Assembly (NCBI RefSeq): GCF_043641665.1
Contig: NC_092185.1
Coordinates: 25,082,503 to 25,146,502, forward strand
Source: Enoplosus armatus
Lineage: Eukaryota; Chordata; Actinopteri; Centrarchiformes; Enoplosidae
Direction: 5' to 3'
Length of the DNA: 64,000 nt
The translations under genes and the position numbers were made by a program. Positions 12,801 to 26,700 of this stretch are shown piece by piece (within the stretch, counting starts at the first letter, position 1; every line of letters starts with the position of its first letter). The notes beneath the pieces are model-generated. The model was not told the origin of the DNA and ran no database searches. It saw nothing but the letters and a program-made list of their open reading frames with translations.

Positions 12801-13586
12801 GGTCACCGCAGGGTGTTGTCAGACGGTGGCGGAGAGCTCTCCCCTTTTCTGCCTCCCGAAATCTTCCAGAGACTACAAACAGTGGTGTCACAGGACACAA
12901 GCAAAAAGTAAGGGCCGGGTTTTTATCAAGGAGGGCAAATATTGCTCCATTCAATAACAGATACCCTCGGAAGTGTACAACACAGCAGGGATAACAGAGA
13001 TTTCCAAAAACTAGTCACTTCTAGTTTCCATTCAGAGCACAGTATTTTAAACTGACCGACAAACAGGTCAAAACATCAAACAGATTCTTACACTCTTAAA
13101 TGTCTTGAATTCAGTTATCTATATTTTAGACCTGTGGTTGGAAATACAATTAAAATGATTGAGTCTTTTATACAGTTTCCAAGGTTTTAAAGATACGTTA
13201 GGCTATAAAGGAACTACACCACGGTCGCATTACTTCAACGTCACCACCACTAAGCTTCACTTTTGAGAGAATGTCTAGCCATCTAACCAAAAACCCATTC
13301 AAAAAACCCACTGAGTTCGAGACGAGGGAACCGGAAGTGTAAAAATGCTGACTCATTTCTGGGTTTTTAAATATTAGATGTAACTTGCAGAATCTTGTTG
13401 TCACCATATGTGAGTGTTGTGCTTGTGTGAGCTTTCTATCGAGAATGTCAGCCATGTTGATTAGAAATATTCAGTAGCCTTTACTGTCAGTGTAAACTGC
13501 TAATCATAACACTGTCATGCTGACAGGTGAGAGATTGTTTTATTTGCCTGTGACCCACCCCTTAAGTAAGTATATTGCTTGTATGT

Positions 13587-13663
<77 letters not shown>

Positions 13664-14761
13664 CAGGGAGCTGACACCCATTGAAGAAGCATCCCGTTTG
13701 AACCAGAAGTTGAAAGCCAATTATGAAGCTCGTCTGGCAAGGCTCACACCTGGTCAGGCCTATAAGAAAACGTCTATGGTATGTGTGTGTGTGTGTGTGT
13801 GTGCACACGCGTGTGTGAGTGTGAGAAACAGGGGGAGAGAGAGAGACCTCGTGGCTCAGGTTTCAGTCCCTGACCAGACATTTTGTTGACTTCAGCTTAA
13901 GGCCCACTAGATGTTGTTTTGTAGGAGTATGTGTCCTATTTGTTGACCATATTATCCTCCAAACTGGAACATGAGTTAATTACATTATGTTTTATGGTAT
14001 ATAAAGTTGCAGTTTGTTTGGGGGTTACACAAAAATGATTTAGGTTTTTACTTCAGGCATGACCTACTCCAATTTCTTTCCCTGTCTGATACACAAATAA
14101 GCTGTGTGCCATTTGCGGGGGCCTGTGCCGTGCACGATTCTTCCAAAACACAGCAGGTCTATATGTCAGTCATTCAGTCCAAGTAGCTGTAAAATAAGAA
14201 ATGTTATGAGAACGAGTTTAAAAATGTGAGGACCTTTTCTAAAATGATTTCCCGACTAAATGTGAGAAAGAAAGCACAATTACTCTTTTTATTTATTTGT
14301 TTTTTACTGATAGAAAAACGGACTACTTTTAACTTTGGATAAATAAGGACTTTTTATTTTGCATATGGATTGGAATACACTATACATGGTGTAGATGAAT
14401 AGAAATTAAATAAATAGAAATCAAATTACAGTGTAGATAAATAGAAGATGCTTAAGTTTTTGAACCGCAAAAAAACTTCCCAGGTGTTTCTCAAATGTCA
14501 CACGTGCAAGTAAGCATGCCCATTTACTACCTAATCAATATTAGGGATGAGAAAAGTCTAGTAGCTGATAAAAGTCGAGTACTCAGAAATCATGTACCAT
14601 AACATATTTCTGACTAGGGCGGGGTTTGTTCCAGACACGGTTACAGGCCTGTCAACAGTGGCCACCGGGCCGTCTCACAGTGGGGAGATGCTGTGTAGTC
14701 TGGACCTCAACAGGAACTAGTTCCATCTAAATGGGGGTGCATGTCTGTGATCAAAATAGAC

Positions 14762-14796
<35 letters not shown>

Positions 14797-17700
14797 AGTA
14801 TAGAATCCGCATCAATAACATCACTGTGTCCATTCTGACATGGTTCAGAGGGCCAGACAGTAGTCATTGAAGTTAAATGTGCAGTTTAACAAAGTCACTA
14901 ATATGATAACACACTACTAAGTGCACAGAGTGCGCTGTTCACAATAGACACAGTAATGTACAGTGAATGTATTTTAGATTTTAAAGTTCCTATAGGTAAA
15001 GCTACAAATGATTGCTTGGTGTGTGTTGATCCGCTTCCCTAATGGCCAGCAGTAGCCTCAGAGCCCTGCATCTGGGATAAACAGTACCTGTGTCCTGATT
15101 AAGGACCTGCATCCCTCAGAGACTACATTTTAAGACTGAATAATGCATCATAAAAGGGCTAACAAGTCCCGTTTCAGAGGCTCCTTCAAGTGTAGCCAAA
15201 ATAGTCAGCCTTCTTTTAAATTTTGATGACATAATCAGTGTATCCATCGCAGGCCAATCAGTGTTCAGGCAATCCTCCTCAACCTGTTGAGGCAGGAAAC
15301 GTCATGCAACTATGATGTAGGTATGTCAGTTAAAATGTATTAATGAAGAATCCAATGTAAGGTGTAAATGATGGAAGCCGGGCCTTAACTCCACTGTTTG
15401 TTCTTGTTAGCAGACGCGCATGTTGAAAATCACAGGACGTTGCAGATAAGTGGATGTTATTTGATTAGATTCACTATTGACCTGTTAACTTTTATCACAT
15501 GTTGAAGTGAAACACTGGATCGTGTACTTTAAACACGTGGTTCATAGAACTTACCATTGAGACTGACCACTTTGTCATCGGCTTGAGGGCAACCGTTGGT
15601 GTTCTCTATTGATGGCAATGTCACACTCTTGATTGGTCGGAATTTGGACACAGCGAGCGTGTGCTTGCACAGCAGGCTGCACAGTGTTCGTCCATTTGGA
15701 CTGATTGCTCGTTTTAATAACACTTTTAAATTAATGAGCTGGAATGAGTTCAAGTCTTAAATTGGACTGTGTGTTTTTGTTGTGATCCCACACACTTCTA
15801 AACACAAAGAAAGTGTTCACACCAGCCACTGTCACTTTAAAACAACTTGGCTGCTCTCCAACATGGCTAAATCAGCCAATTTACAACATACTCCCAAACT
15901 CACTAACTTTTTTTCTTCTTCCTTCATTGTTGTCCAAGGGCATGATGCTCTACGATTAATTAGTTTGTTCAGCTGTATGTTTCTTCATCAGATATAAAGA
16001 AAAGCAGCCAATTCCAATGCCTTGACGTAGGCTACAAATGAGTGTGGGAACCCCGCGTTTTCCCTAAACTTTTGTCAACATTAGGAAGTGCTCCACTCAA
16101 CGGAATGGTCTCAACGTCCATCGTGTGTGCGCTTTTATTTTGAATTTCTTGTTGTACGTCCGGTCAGGTATTTGTTAGCTTGCCGCGTCTGATGAATGAA
16201 TACCCACCTGAGTGAAGGGGGAGTGGGGTTGTGTAAAGATTTCTTTACGCGCACAGATTATGTAAGGCTAGAAAACGTCGTGACTAAAAAGCAGAACTTT
16301 TTCCACCGTATCCATCTCTTGGGTGAAAACTATCGCCGGGCAGGAAAAAAAATGATGGTAAGCGAGAGACTTAGCTAGCTAACATTTCATTTGTAACGCC
16401 AGACTATGTTCTTAATTGCAACGGCTAACCTATTTTATTCCGATATCAATTCTGTTGTTCTGTTGGAGATTTTTTTTTTTTTAAATTCTTGCTGACTTAT
16501 TATTCAGATACGGAAAATGTTTCGCCGTCAAGTGGAGCTTCGTCCTTACTGGAGAAAACTAAAGGCGTTTGTAAAGGTAAAGTCATATCAGCTAGCTAAC
16601 TGATTAACGCCACGTAGGAAACGTCGCACCGAGTTCCTTCAAACATTATGGCATTTAAATTGTCAGTTCAGAGGGCGCACACCAATGTTCGTAAAACCTC
16701 ACGAGCTGCTACACAACATTTATTGCATGTTTTCATAAGCAATATTATATTTACAGACTGCAGCGTAGTTTTTTTGATACAGTTTTGTGGCCCCACAGTC
16801 ACCAAGGAGTGAACGGTCCTAACGTCTTTGTGTTGCGCCAGTATAACTATATGACAGCGTTCACACTAACTTTTAAACTACTCTGGCAGATATTACTATA
16901 GACTTAATGCAGTCTTTAGGTCGTTGTTATAGTGGTTGATAGTAGTGGACTTTGGGTCTGTGTGACCAAAATCCCTGTTGCAGTGCAGGTTGTATCATGT
17001 TGGTGGTTCCTTTTCAGTGAGTTATGTTAAAGCTTCTGTTACTGACTTTGTTAATAGATTTTAGATTGAAATTGGGACATGACATAGTGGTTTCACATTT
17101 CTAACATAATTGTTTTACTTCAGTACATTGGCGGCAGTTGCCTGTCTTATTATTTCCCCTGGTAATACTAAGAAATTGGCCATAAGTTCATTTCCACCTT
17201 TGTGTTTGTGCTGCGATAAATTGGATTTTTCTCTACAGAATTCACATATTAATACAACTTTACATAATATTTTTCCTTGGTCATATTTCATTTAATTGCA
17301 TGAATGTGTGTATTTGAAATAATTTCCTCTCCTCTTTTTCAATGCAGACGCTCTCTCTGCAGCGGCAGATGATGGAGAACCTCATCATAGCCAAGGCCAG
17401 GCAGGATGCCGTATCCTTCTGCTGTCAGCTTGTGACCTGTTTTCACTGTGTTGCTTGATTGGTGAAGGCTAGCTTTACTAATATCATTAAGTCTTCACTA
17501 AGGCATTGTGTGATGCTTTATTCTCATGTCTTACGTGACTTGATTTGTCTTAATTGATAACATTTCCCCTGCTTTCCAAATCCCTCAAGTGTGAGTGGTG
17601 AACTGTGTGCAGGAATGGACAGATGGCAGACATTAGTCTCTCATGAAACATGTTGAAAAGTTAAAGAGACTGTTTTATTTACTCAGGTATTTGAGGTATT

Positions 17701-20700
17701 TATCAACTACTAAGTTTTATCCCCCAGATCGCTAGAAATGACAAGTGACATTTTATGTGGAAAAACCAAGGCCTTAGTTCTCATTATAATGTTCAGTTAG
17801 CCATGAAATACATGGCGCATTTGGAAACAACCCAGGAGAAGAGGAAGGCTTGTGAGCTGAAAAACTACATTTAACTGTATGGTAATGATCATAGTAGGGC
17901 TGGGTGATTTATAGCTTAAAATGTTATCACAATCAAATATTTCATTTTAGTCTTAATTATTCATCATTTTTAATTACCTATTTTTAATAAAGACCAGGAG
18001 AAAAAAGGTTGAATTTAACCACTTTATTTAAAATGTAACCACCTTACTTTGAATTTGCCATACTCGCAAGCTTTTCCTCACAGTCTGCACTAAATTTCTC
18101 ATTCCACGCTGTTTCTGTTGTTGAGTCGCACATCGATGGTGCAACCGAACAACACACCTGTTAAACGATTGACTGTTTGCGTGTCACTCGTAGCGACGCT
18201 CTGTTATCAAGGGATACGATAGGCTGTTGATTAGCCAGGGCGTATTCGTCATGTGCTTTCATGGTGGTTTGCATTTAAGTGAAAACTATTGAACTTTCTA
18301 CAGACCCAGTTTTCTTATTATTGCTATTGATTAATGTTGAGCTAGTGACCAGTTTGAAATTTGATATTTACATAATGGAATGTTTGTGTTTGATTGGTTT
18401 TTTTCATGTCCATCAAAAGTTGTCACTTATAGCTGACCCATGTAATGATAATAATGTTTAGAAGTTTCCTTAATGTTTGTTGTAACATCAGCTCCAGCGC
18501 AAGATGGAGGAGAGAAGACTAAGGTTACAGGAAGAGGCCAACAGGTACACAATGGTTCTCTGCAAACACACTGAATTAGGTTAAAACTTCATTCTGGTTT
18601 TAGCTCCTGCCTTCTTTCTTTAACCACCTAAAATGTAATTTGAGTATCATGCATGCCTCTTTACAAGCATGCGTGATACTCAAATACATAAGGAGCTCCC
18701 TTTGAAAAGGAACCAGCACGTACATTGCTACTACCACAACAATTGCAGCCATGTGACTGACTTGAAATTGATGTGTTAGTGCCCCACTGTGCATTTGAAA
18801 GGCTCCCTAAAGAGCCTGTGGTATTATCTGTTTGTGTTGGTATCTAAGCACTCAGTAAATTCTTGGAAAGGGTTTGTCGGTTTTGGAAATCATATTTAGA
18901 GGCACACAGTTTTGAAGATGGTTTACAGTCACTATTTCACCAAAAATACAATACAGAGGGCAAACTGAGTTAAATTGAGTTAGATAAGAAGTGAGATGTG
19001 ACGGTATAGTACATATACTGGCATTTAAGTTTGCATCAACGCAGATAGTGTGTGAAATAGATCAGCATGTCCTTCCGCTGTCATTTGTGTGTTTTAGTTT
19101 ATTGGTCATGGCAGCAAACATACGATATATACTGTATAACCTATCGACCTATTTGTAAAGAAAATAATAATCAAATAATAATAGCCTGTGTAGTGATAGC
19201 AAGTTGGTTAATATTTGTGAATAAATCGGCTTTCAACACTAAATCAGTCCACAAAGATGCAGGTTTCATACTGTGGTTGCGCAATGAGGACAAAAAACTC
19301 ATCAGGGACTCTTGATATTCATGCACTCACAAGGGTGATACTTCCAAGGTTGGCAAGTACTGTGTGCCTGCAAGAATGGATGTAAGTAAATATTGTCTTG
19401 TATTGTGTGTTGGTCATTATAGGAGATTTGCAGCATCTGGCGCAATGACTGCAGAGGAGCAAGAGCAGCGTATTCTCTATACCAATGTCCTGGAATATGA
19501 GCAAGACCACGTAAGTTAGCGAGTAATCACTATAAATCTAATCAACGTTGTTTTCTAAAATTGTAGATGTGGATGCCATTAAGTCATTTATACTTTTTTT
19601 TTTTTTTTTTTAGGATTGGCCCAAACTGTGGAAAGCCAACATGAGGAAGAATCCTGATGATGTCACATTAGTATCAGGTCTAGTCTCCTACCTGCTCAGG
19701 TAACTGACTGCAACATGAGCATTTTAAATGTTAAAGTTTGAGGTAACATTTGTGTGTAAATGGAGCTTCTGTGTTTTTGTCCCTGTGTGATCCCGTTTTA
19801 AGAGACAGTTGAGGTTATTCCAGATATAAGATCAGGGAGTTAACAGGATATGCTGAAACTGAAATTCAGGGAGAATTTCGCCCGGCCCTGAAAGTCCTAG
19901 TTCACACAAACATTGCAGAATGTCTTTGTCACAACTTTAGCCCGAAAACTTATGTTATATAACAAGTTAACTTGGTCTGAACCCCTGGTCCTGTACCATT
20001 TTTGAGGCTTTAACTGGTGTTAAACTGGCTTGAACCTGCATTCACCCCACTCACTCAGGAATACTACACATGCATATACAATCATCATATTTACACATTC
20101 AGCAGTGTTTATACTTTGACACTAACCTGAATGATAGCCATCACACCACCACACAACACATTTTTTGGTCTGTTCAAAAGGTCAACTCAGTTTTGCTTTG
20201 TTGTATTGCATCATCCCTGTCAATACGTGATGGTTCAGAAGTGTGCTTCCCTTTTGTTATCTTTAGATATGGCTCCAGTTATTGTTACGATACACACTCA
20301 AGTCAAATAATTGTATTACGAATATACCTACAGGTTTCCTCCATAGTGTTAGTTTTCTAAAGCCATATACTGTAGATGCCAGTAGACTTTTCCACTACTA
20401 TATCCCTAACTGCCTAATTGTTGTCTCTTACTATAGATCTATGTGGAATTTGTCATCACACTACTTCAGAATCAGAATCAGAAATACTTTATTGATCCCC
20501 GGGGGGAAATTGTACAGTACCGGTGCTCCCATTCAAGAGTAAAGTAGCATAATTTAGAACTAAAAATATGTACAAAATATAAAAATAAGAAATAGAAAAT
20601 AAAAAATATACACATTTACAGTATTTAAGTGAACAATGAGGTAAAAAATATATACAATAACAATGTATATGTATGTATGTGTTGCACTGAAGTGTATGAC

Positions 20701-23700
20701 TATATATCTATTGCACTTAAACATTGAAGAATAAATAGTGAGGTAGTATATGAATATGATATGTATATGAATAGGTGAAGTACTTGTAACAAGACATTCA
20801 ATATTTTCAGGCCAAATGGACTAACATTTGCACTGTTTCCTCAGCCGGTCTGACCACCCAGTAGTGAAGCTGCTGAGGAAACACCAGTACAGGGTTTACA
20901 ACAGGCTGTACCCCATCGTCAGTAAAGGCCTCCCTCAGAGTCCTGCCCTGCCGCTGAGGCCTTCTCGCAGCACTCACAACCTGCTTCATCCAGGTAGGAC
21001 CAGGGCCAGGGCCAGGTGTTTGTGAGGTGGGTTGATTAGGACAAGATGGGGTTCACATGTATCTTGTTCATTTTATCAGCTTCTGTCAGCTGGTTTGGTA
21101 ATATAAAGTACTTTTTTGTAAAATTGCAAATTGGGTGCATCAAAGCAATTAGGATTTATACCATACATCATCCACTATAGTGATCGATTCGCTAAAACCA
21201 GTTCACTATCAATCCAAACTGCCCGATCACCCCAGAAACAAACATGGTCTCTTGTGTGTTTACGTTGCAAAATGCTAAATATGTATTAGATTTTTGGATG
21301 AGCTTGAAGGCCCTGGCTCAACAACACTGGGTGGTTGCCTCAACCACTGTATGCAAAGGGACTCAGTGGATCATCTCCCATCTCCACCTTAATCATTGGT
21401 GATTCCATCATTCCCATCACTCCCAACAACCCAAATGCCATTTCTGTTTGACATCTCTCTCTCCAATCGTAACTACTAAGAAGGATTCCCGCCTTCTATT
21501 TCTATTATTCTTAAACAGACTAACCGGTGTGTTCTCGTTTCTGCAACATTGGCCTGAAATTTAATTAAAATGGTGGCATTAAAAGTCTTAGTCTTAAAAT
21601 GTACTTGCTGATACATGTAGACACACTGATTTAACGTTTATGTGAAATTGACCACACAGAGACCCAGAGGAAGCCAACCAGGACTGTGGGCAGTAGCATT
21701 GGTGGCCAGAGCTTCAGCACCGGCTGTTCCCCCTCGCTCTCTCACGACCTCTATGCCAACTATGACGACGAGGAAGGGGAGGAGCCTCACACACAGGTGA
21801 CGGTGGATCGGGAGAATTCGTTTGAAGATCTGGAGCAGTTTATGACCCAGTTGGACTGGGCCCCGCCCCACGGCAGCATAGACGACACCGGCTCAGATTT
21901 AGAGTTGACCTGTGATCCCTCGATGCAGTCGGAGCAGGACGAGGGAAACATCCAGGACCTGGAGATGAGAGCGCTGACAGAGCACCTGAAAGCCGTTGTC
22001 AAAGACATTCACATTGCAATTGGTGAGCACGATGATGGAGGGTGGTGTGTGTTTGTGTTTGCATGCATAGTAAGTGTTTTACCATGTTGATTTTCAACAG
22101 TAACAGTTCCTTTGCTGTTGAAAATGTTGGGCTGAATTTTACATAAACAGTCAATGTAAAGGTTGTTGGATATTGAATGTTAGGGGTGTTTTTTTTTGTG
22201 TTTCAGATCAGCTTCTGTCACTGTGTTTGCTGTCCTTTGAGTGTTTAAACACAGCCAGTTCTAAAGACCTGTGCCTCGCCAGCATAGAGGAAGCCTTCTT
22301 CATGCCCCTGTGGAGCGCCTTGGTGGCTCTTTTCAGGTAGTGCAGCTTATATCCTTGTGACCTGAAACGTGTACTCATACTTGCATGCAAAGTTTTTCTT
22401 TCACTGCGTTTTCAAATCAAATATGCAACGCTTCAGCTAGAACAGTGGTTCTCAAACTGAGGAGGCGTAGAGCCGCTGCAGTCCTGCAATAAACAGGTGT
22501 ATCTATTTTTGTCTAACCCATTTATATCAATAAAGGTAGGCTAAATTACAGAAACGCCTCTCTGTATAATCCAATACAGTTTAATAGCACCACAACTACA
22601 TCCTCTCAAATGATCTTGAAGTTTAATCAACCCCTCTCTAAAACAGTTTGAACAAAAGCAGAACATTGTACCGTTTTTATGAAGGTAGGATTTATTACAC
22701 GGCCGTGTACGTAATGAACTGGGAACTGAGGGTATAATGGTTGTTTTTATATTTATAAAACATGTGTACAGTATATATACTTACTCTCAGAAAACACATT
22801 TAGAAACAGCAGTTTACATCACAAAATACAAAACAATGAAAATTGGAACTGACAAATTTTGCCATTTGCTCTCACCCAGCTTTGACCCAGCTGACCACAG
22901 TACACAGCGACTACCCATCAAATCACTGCAGACTCTTCCTGTTTCACAGTTTGTGAAAAAGATAACGGGAGCTTTAAAACGTTGCTGTTTGGCAGCAGAA
23001 TCAGCTCAAACCAGTGGCTACTGGTAGATAATCTTATGATCTATCTTAAAATGTATGGTGTGCTTTGTAAATTGTAATGTAAAAGTATATGTAAACTGTA
23101 TTTAATTGGCTTGCACATGCAAATACACAGAGGCATATAGGGATGAGAACTGTTAAGATTGTATTGATACCAGTGCCGTCACAGATTCTGCTTATCAGTC
23201 CGATTCTTTATTGATTCTCTTATTGATTCATGATCAATTTTCTGTGTGGAAAAAAAAAAAAAGAAGTAGGCGTTCACAGGTTTTCAGTGTCAACACGGCT
23301 GTTTTATTGTCTGTCATCATCTAAAATGGATTAAATGAGAGAATATTTGTACAGCGTTCGTTTTCATTTAGGTTTTCTTAGTCAAAGAGGACATCTGCTA
23401 AGCCTGCCTGTGTGGCGCTAATGTTATTATAACATAGGATATTCACCCTCAGTGATGGACGTGCTGCTCTGTTGGGAAGCAGTGGCACTCGAGCTCAAAT
23501 TCCAGGAATTCCATGTATTTGAAACTCTTCGCACATGTTATTATATAGAAAGATATTTTAGGATATTGCTGGCGTTCACACTCTCATTGTAAATGATCCT
23601 TTGACACACATTACACACATTACAACTGTTATCTGCGCACTGTTATCTTTCATGAAATGAAGCCACGCTTTGGACGTTTCCTCCCTTTTATTTCCTGCAG

Positions 23701-26700
23701 TGCAAGCGCATGAGTTTGATGTCATTGTTTAGCAATTCTCAGAAAAACATAATTGCATAGAAATTGAGAAGGTCAGGAAGCATACGTTTCCGATGGCTCG
23801 GAGAATTTGAAACCGGCTCTCAACTGGAACCGGTTCTCGATTCCCGTCCCGAGCGGCATACAGCAAAGGAAATAACTCAAAATCTTGCTGTCTGACATAC
23901 AACTGAACCAATTCATAAATGCAAAAAACTCAGGCGGGTTGTGTTCAAATAAAGTCAAATTAATTGTGTTTCTATTCATGCAAATGTTTTCATAAAATGA
24001 CGGCACTAACTTGTTTGCAATAGATTTTGAGGAGGTCAGGGGGTTCAGGCATTTAGTATTGTTGATGTTTATTATTATACTGCATTTAAAGGAAATATTA
24101 AGGTTAGGCATGAATTGTTTCTTAGAAATACAGTGTGGGTCAGGGTCTCTGAATGACCAGCATGTGGCAGTGCTGCTCTAGTCAGCCTCTTCCCAGCTTC
24201 TATTTCTGGTTTGATTCTCTGAAATGTGATTACACTCACATAGTGTCTTTAGAATTATCAGTTGTGTTGACGACTTAATAGTTTGACACGACTTCTACTA
24301 ATATACATTATCCCATTATTACGGGACATATTGTAATACTATTTGCAAATGTGTCTTGCTTTGTTCTGTATTTCTTGGTTTGAAAGAGAGTTAAGACAAG
24401 AATACAGATTTAAATAACTAAAAGGTGATTGGACTTGTTGTGGTGGGTTTGCTCTGTCACAGTGGTCATCCTAACAGAGTGGTTAGGGAAAGCACAGGTA
24501 ACTAATAATAACGACGGCTCGGTTGCAATTATTGTAATGCAATTTAGCAATTAGTATTACTGAGTTATTCTGACTCAAAATCTCTGCTGTGAAAAAGGTC
24601 AGCTATTCGACCTCATTTTCACTCCACAGTTTTCCCCCTGGTCATATGTGCCCCCCTGCAATGTCTCTGCAGCCCCCAATTTGAGAACCTCTGAAGTGGG
24701 AGGCTCACACTATCCCCCACTCCCAGTTTCATCCCCTGCCCTGAGGGGCCCTGACCAGCCAGTAGGAGTCGCTTGCGGAGCCACAAGGATGAGAACCCTT
24801 GCAGGGTTCCCATCCGTGAACAAAGCCAATTGTTATGTTGGGACAAATACCCAAGCCACTCAAAATTAGACCACCAGTCCTGTGATCAAATTTCTGTTGA
24901 TGTTATATATTCTATATAACGTTTGGAATGCCTGGCTCATCTGCACCCATGAACTTTGTCAAATTTAAATAGTGACAGCAACTTTATTGCATATACCATT
25001 CTTTTTCCAAAATGCCTGGTAGTGTAATGTTTTCCCTGCCTGGATTCTCAGACTGGTAACCTTTTTTTTTTCTCAGAAAGGTCCACAGGGAAAGGGAGCA
25101 GGCCTATGAGACAAGTATGAAGCTGTACCTGGATGCTTCACCTGGAGATGTTGGTGTTCCCTTGAAACTGTTCCCCCAAGACCCTAGCACATTGCAAGGT
25201 TCCTACCCCTATGAGTCTGCTGTTCAGGAGCTTAAGCTTCTCATTACAGACTGCTGTCCACAGAGGAAGTTGGAATGTATTGGTGAGTCAGTTTTTATTC
25301 TTTCTTGCACAAAGGCTGGATTTCAGGACACATACCTTCTCTTAGAGAATATTCATTCAACCCGAATGAGGCAATCTACCCTTTTCTGGCAGAGTACCAT
25401 GACCTCTACTCAGGGTATCTGCAGGTCTTAAAGTCTTAAAGAGCATTGAATTTAGTTTTCTCAACAAAAAAAAGGCCCATGTATTAATAAGCATTAAATT
25501 AGTTTCACATTCAGCAGTTTGTTTTTGTATCCGATTGCAAGCTATCAGGGGAAGTTATACATCTATGAACTGAAAGTGGGATTGTTTTGTCAGTGGAGGC
25601 TGTTCAATCCTGTTTTGTGGAGTTTTAGTCAGAACCAGCAAACACTGTCGCTACTGCTAGCTACAGAAGCTAGGAAGCTCATTGTCTCGTAATGGACAAG
25701 TGTCAATATATAAAAACTTCAATTATTAATTGATTTTTCATTGGTTAATCAAGAAATGTGGGACTTTAGAAGATGACAAAGACTTCCTAAACTCATAAGC
25801 TTTGGTGTCTGTGGGGCTGGACTATCTCATTTAGGGCAGAAGACCATGTTCTCATAACAAACCACAGTCCTTTGAAAGCTACACCTTTTTTTTTTAAGTC
25901 TGTATCCTACAAAGAATGTGTTCCTTAAATTGGGATGCAGCTAGTGTTTCCAGTACTGAGATGTCTTTTCCCTTGGGTTGTTGATAAAGTCTGAGCTTCT
26001 GTAGGTGGTGCTCTTGTCTTCGTGGTGGGTGTAGCTGCTTTGTGTACAACATTTTTAAAAATGTTCAGTGCATGCGAACCATGAATCCATTAATTTGCTG
26101 TTTATTGACAAAAATGGCACATTGGTTGGTGTGGGCAGAGTGCAAATCATTCATAATGGCCCAAAGATACTTGATTGGACTTAAGTAGCTCTAACAATCC
26201 TTTCTGTTTCCTCTGTTGTCTGGGACCAGTTACTAGTTGGTGTTTATTGCGGCATTGCTTAGTTTTAGACCATCAGTGTGTTGTAAATGTTTTAACATAG
26301 TTTACATTTATTGCTACTGCTTTTTTTTACTGTTTTGTTACAGTTAGGACATTACGGCTGATCTGTGTGTGCGCTGAGGATTACAGGTGTCTTCATGAGG
26401 TGGACTCTACGCCCAAAACAGCCGCCATGTGAGTAAATCCTCATCTGCAACAAGTGCCAGCTCTTTGGAGTTTTGATGTTAATCACTGCCGAAAATATAA
26501 ATTCACTCACTGAAAAAATGTAAATGTCAAAATGGTTAAACAAGACACCTCATTACATATAAACTGATAGATTACACTGAACAGTTTGATGATTAAAGTG
26601 TATGAACGTTGAGCAGAACAGTGGAGGAATTCAACTACAAGAACCACAACAGTCCTACAAAGTACACCTCATTAAACTTCAAATTAAGAGCCCTTTCTCC

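Larger units (their letters stand above)
22337..25076 (+). other. vps9d1 intron 12, repeat-filled
   Basis: No exon supported. The intron is largely a possible hAT-like element (22443-24693) with another element nested inside (about 23135-23860). The open frames here are not conserved with VPS9D1. Confidence 0.55.
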
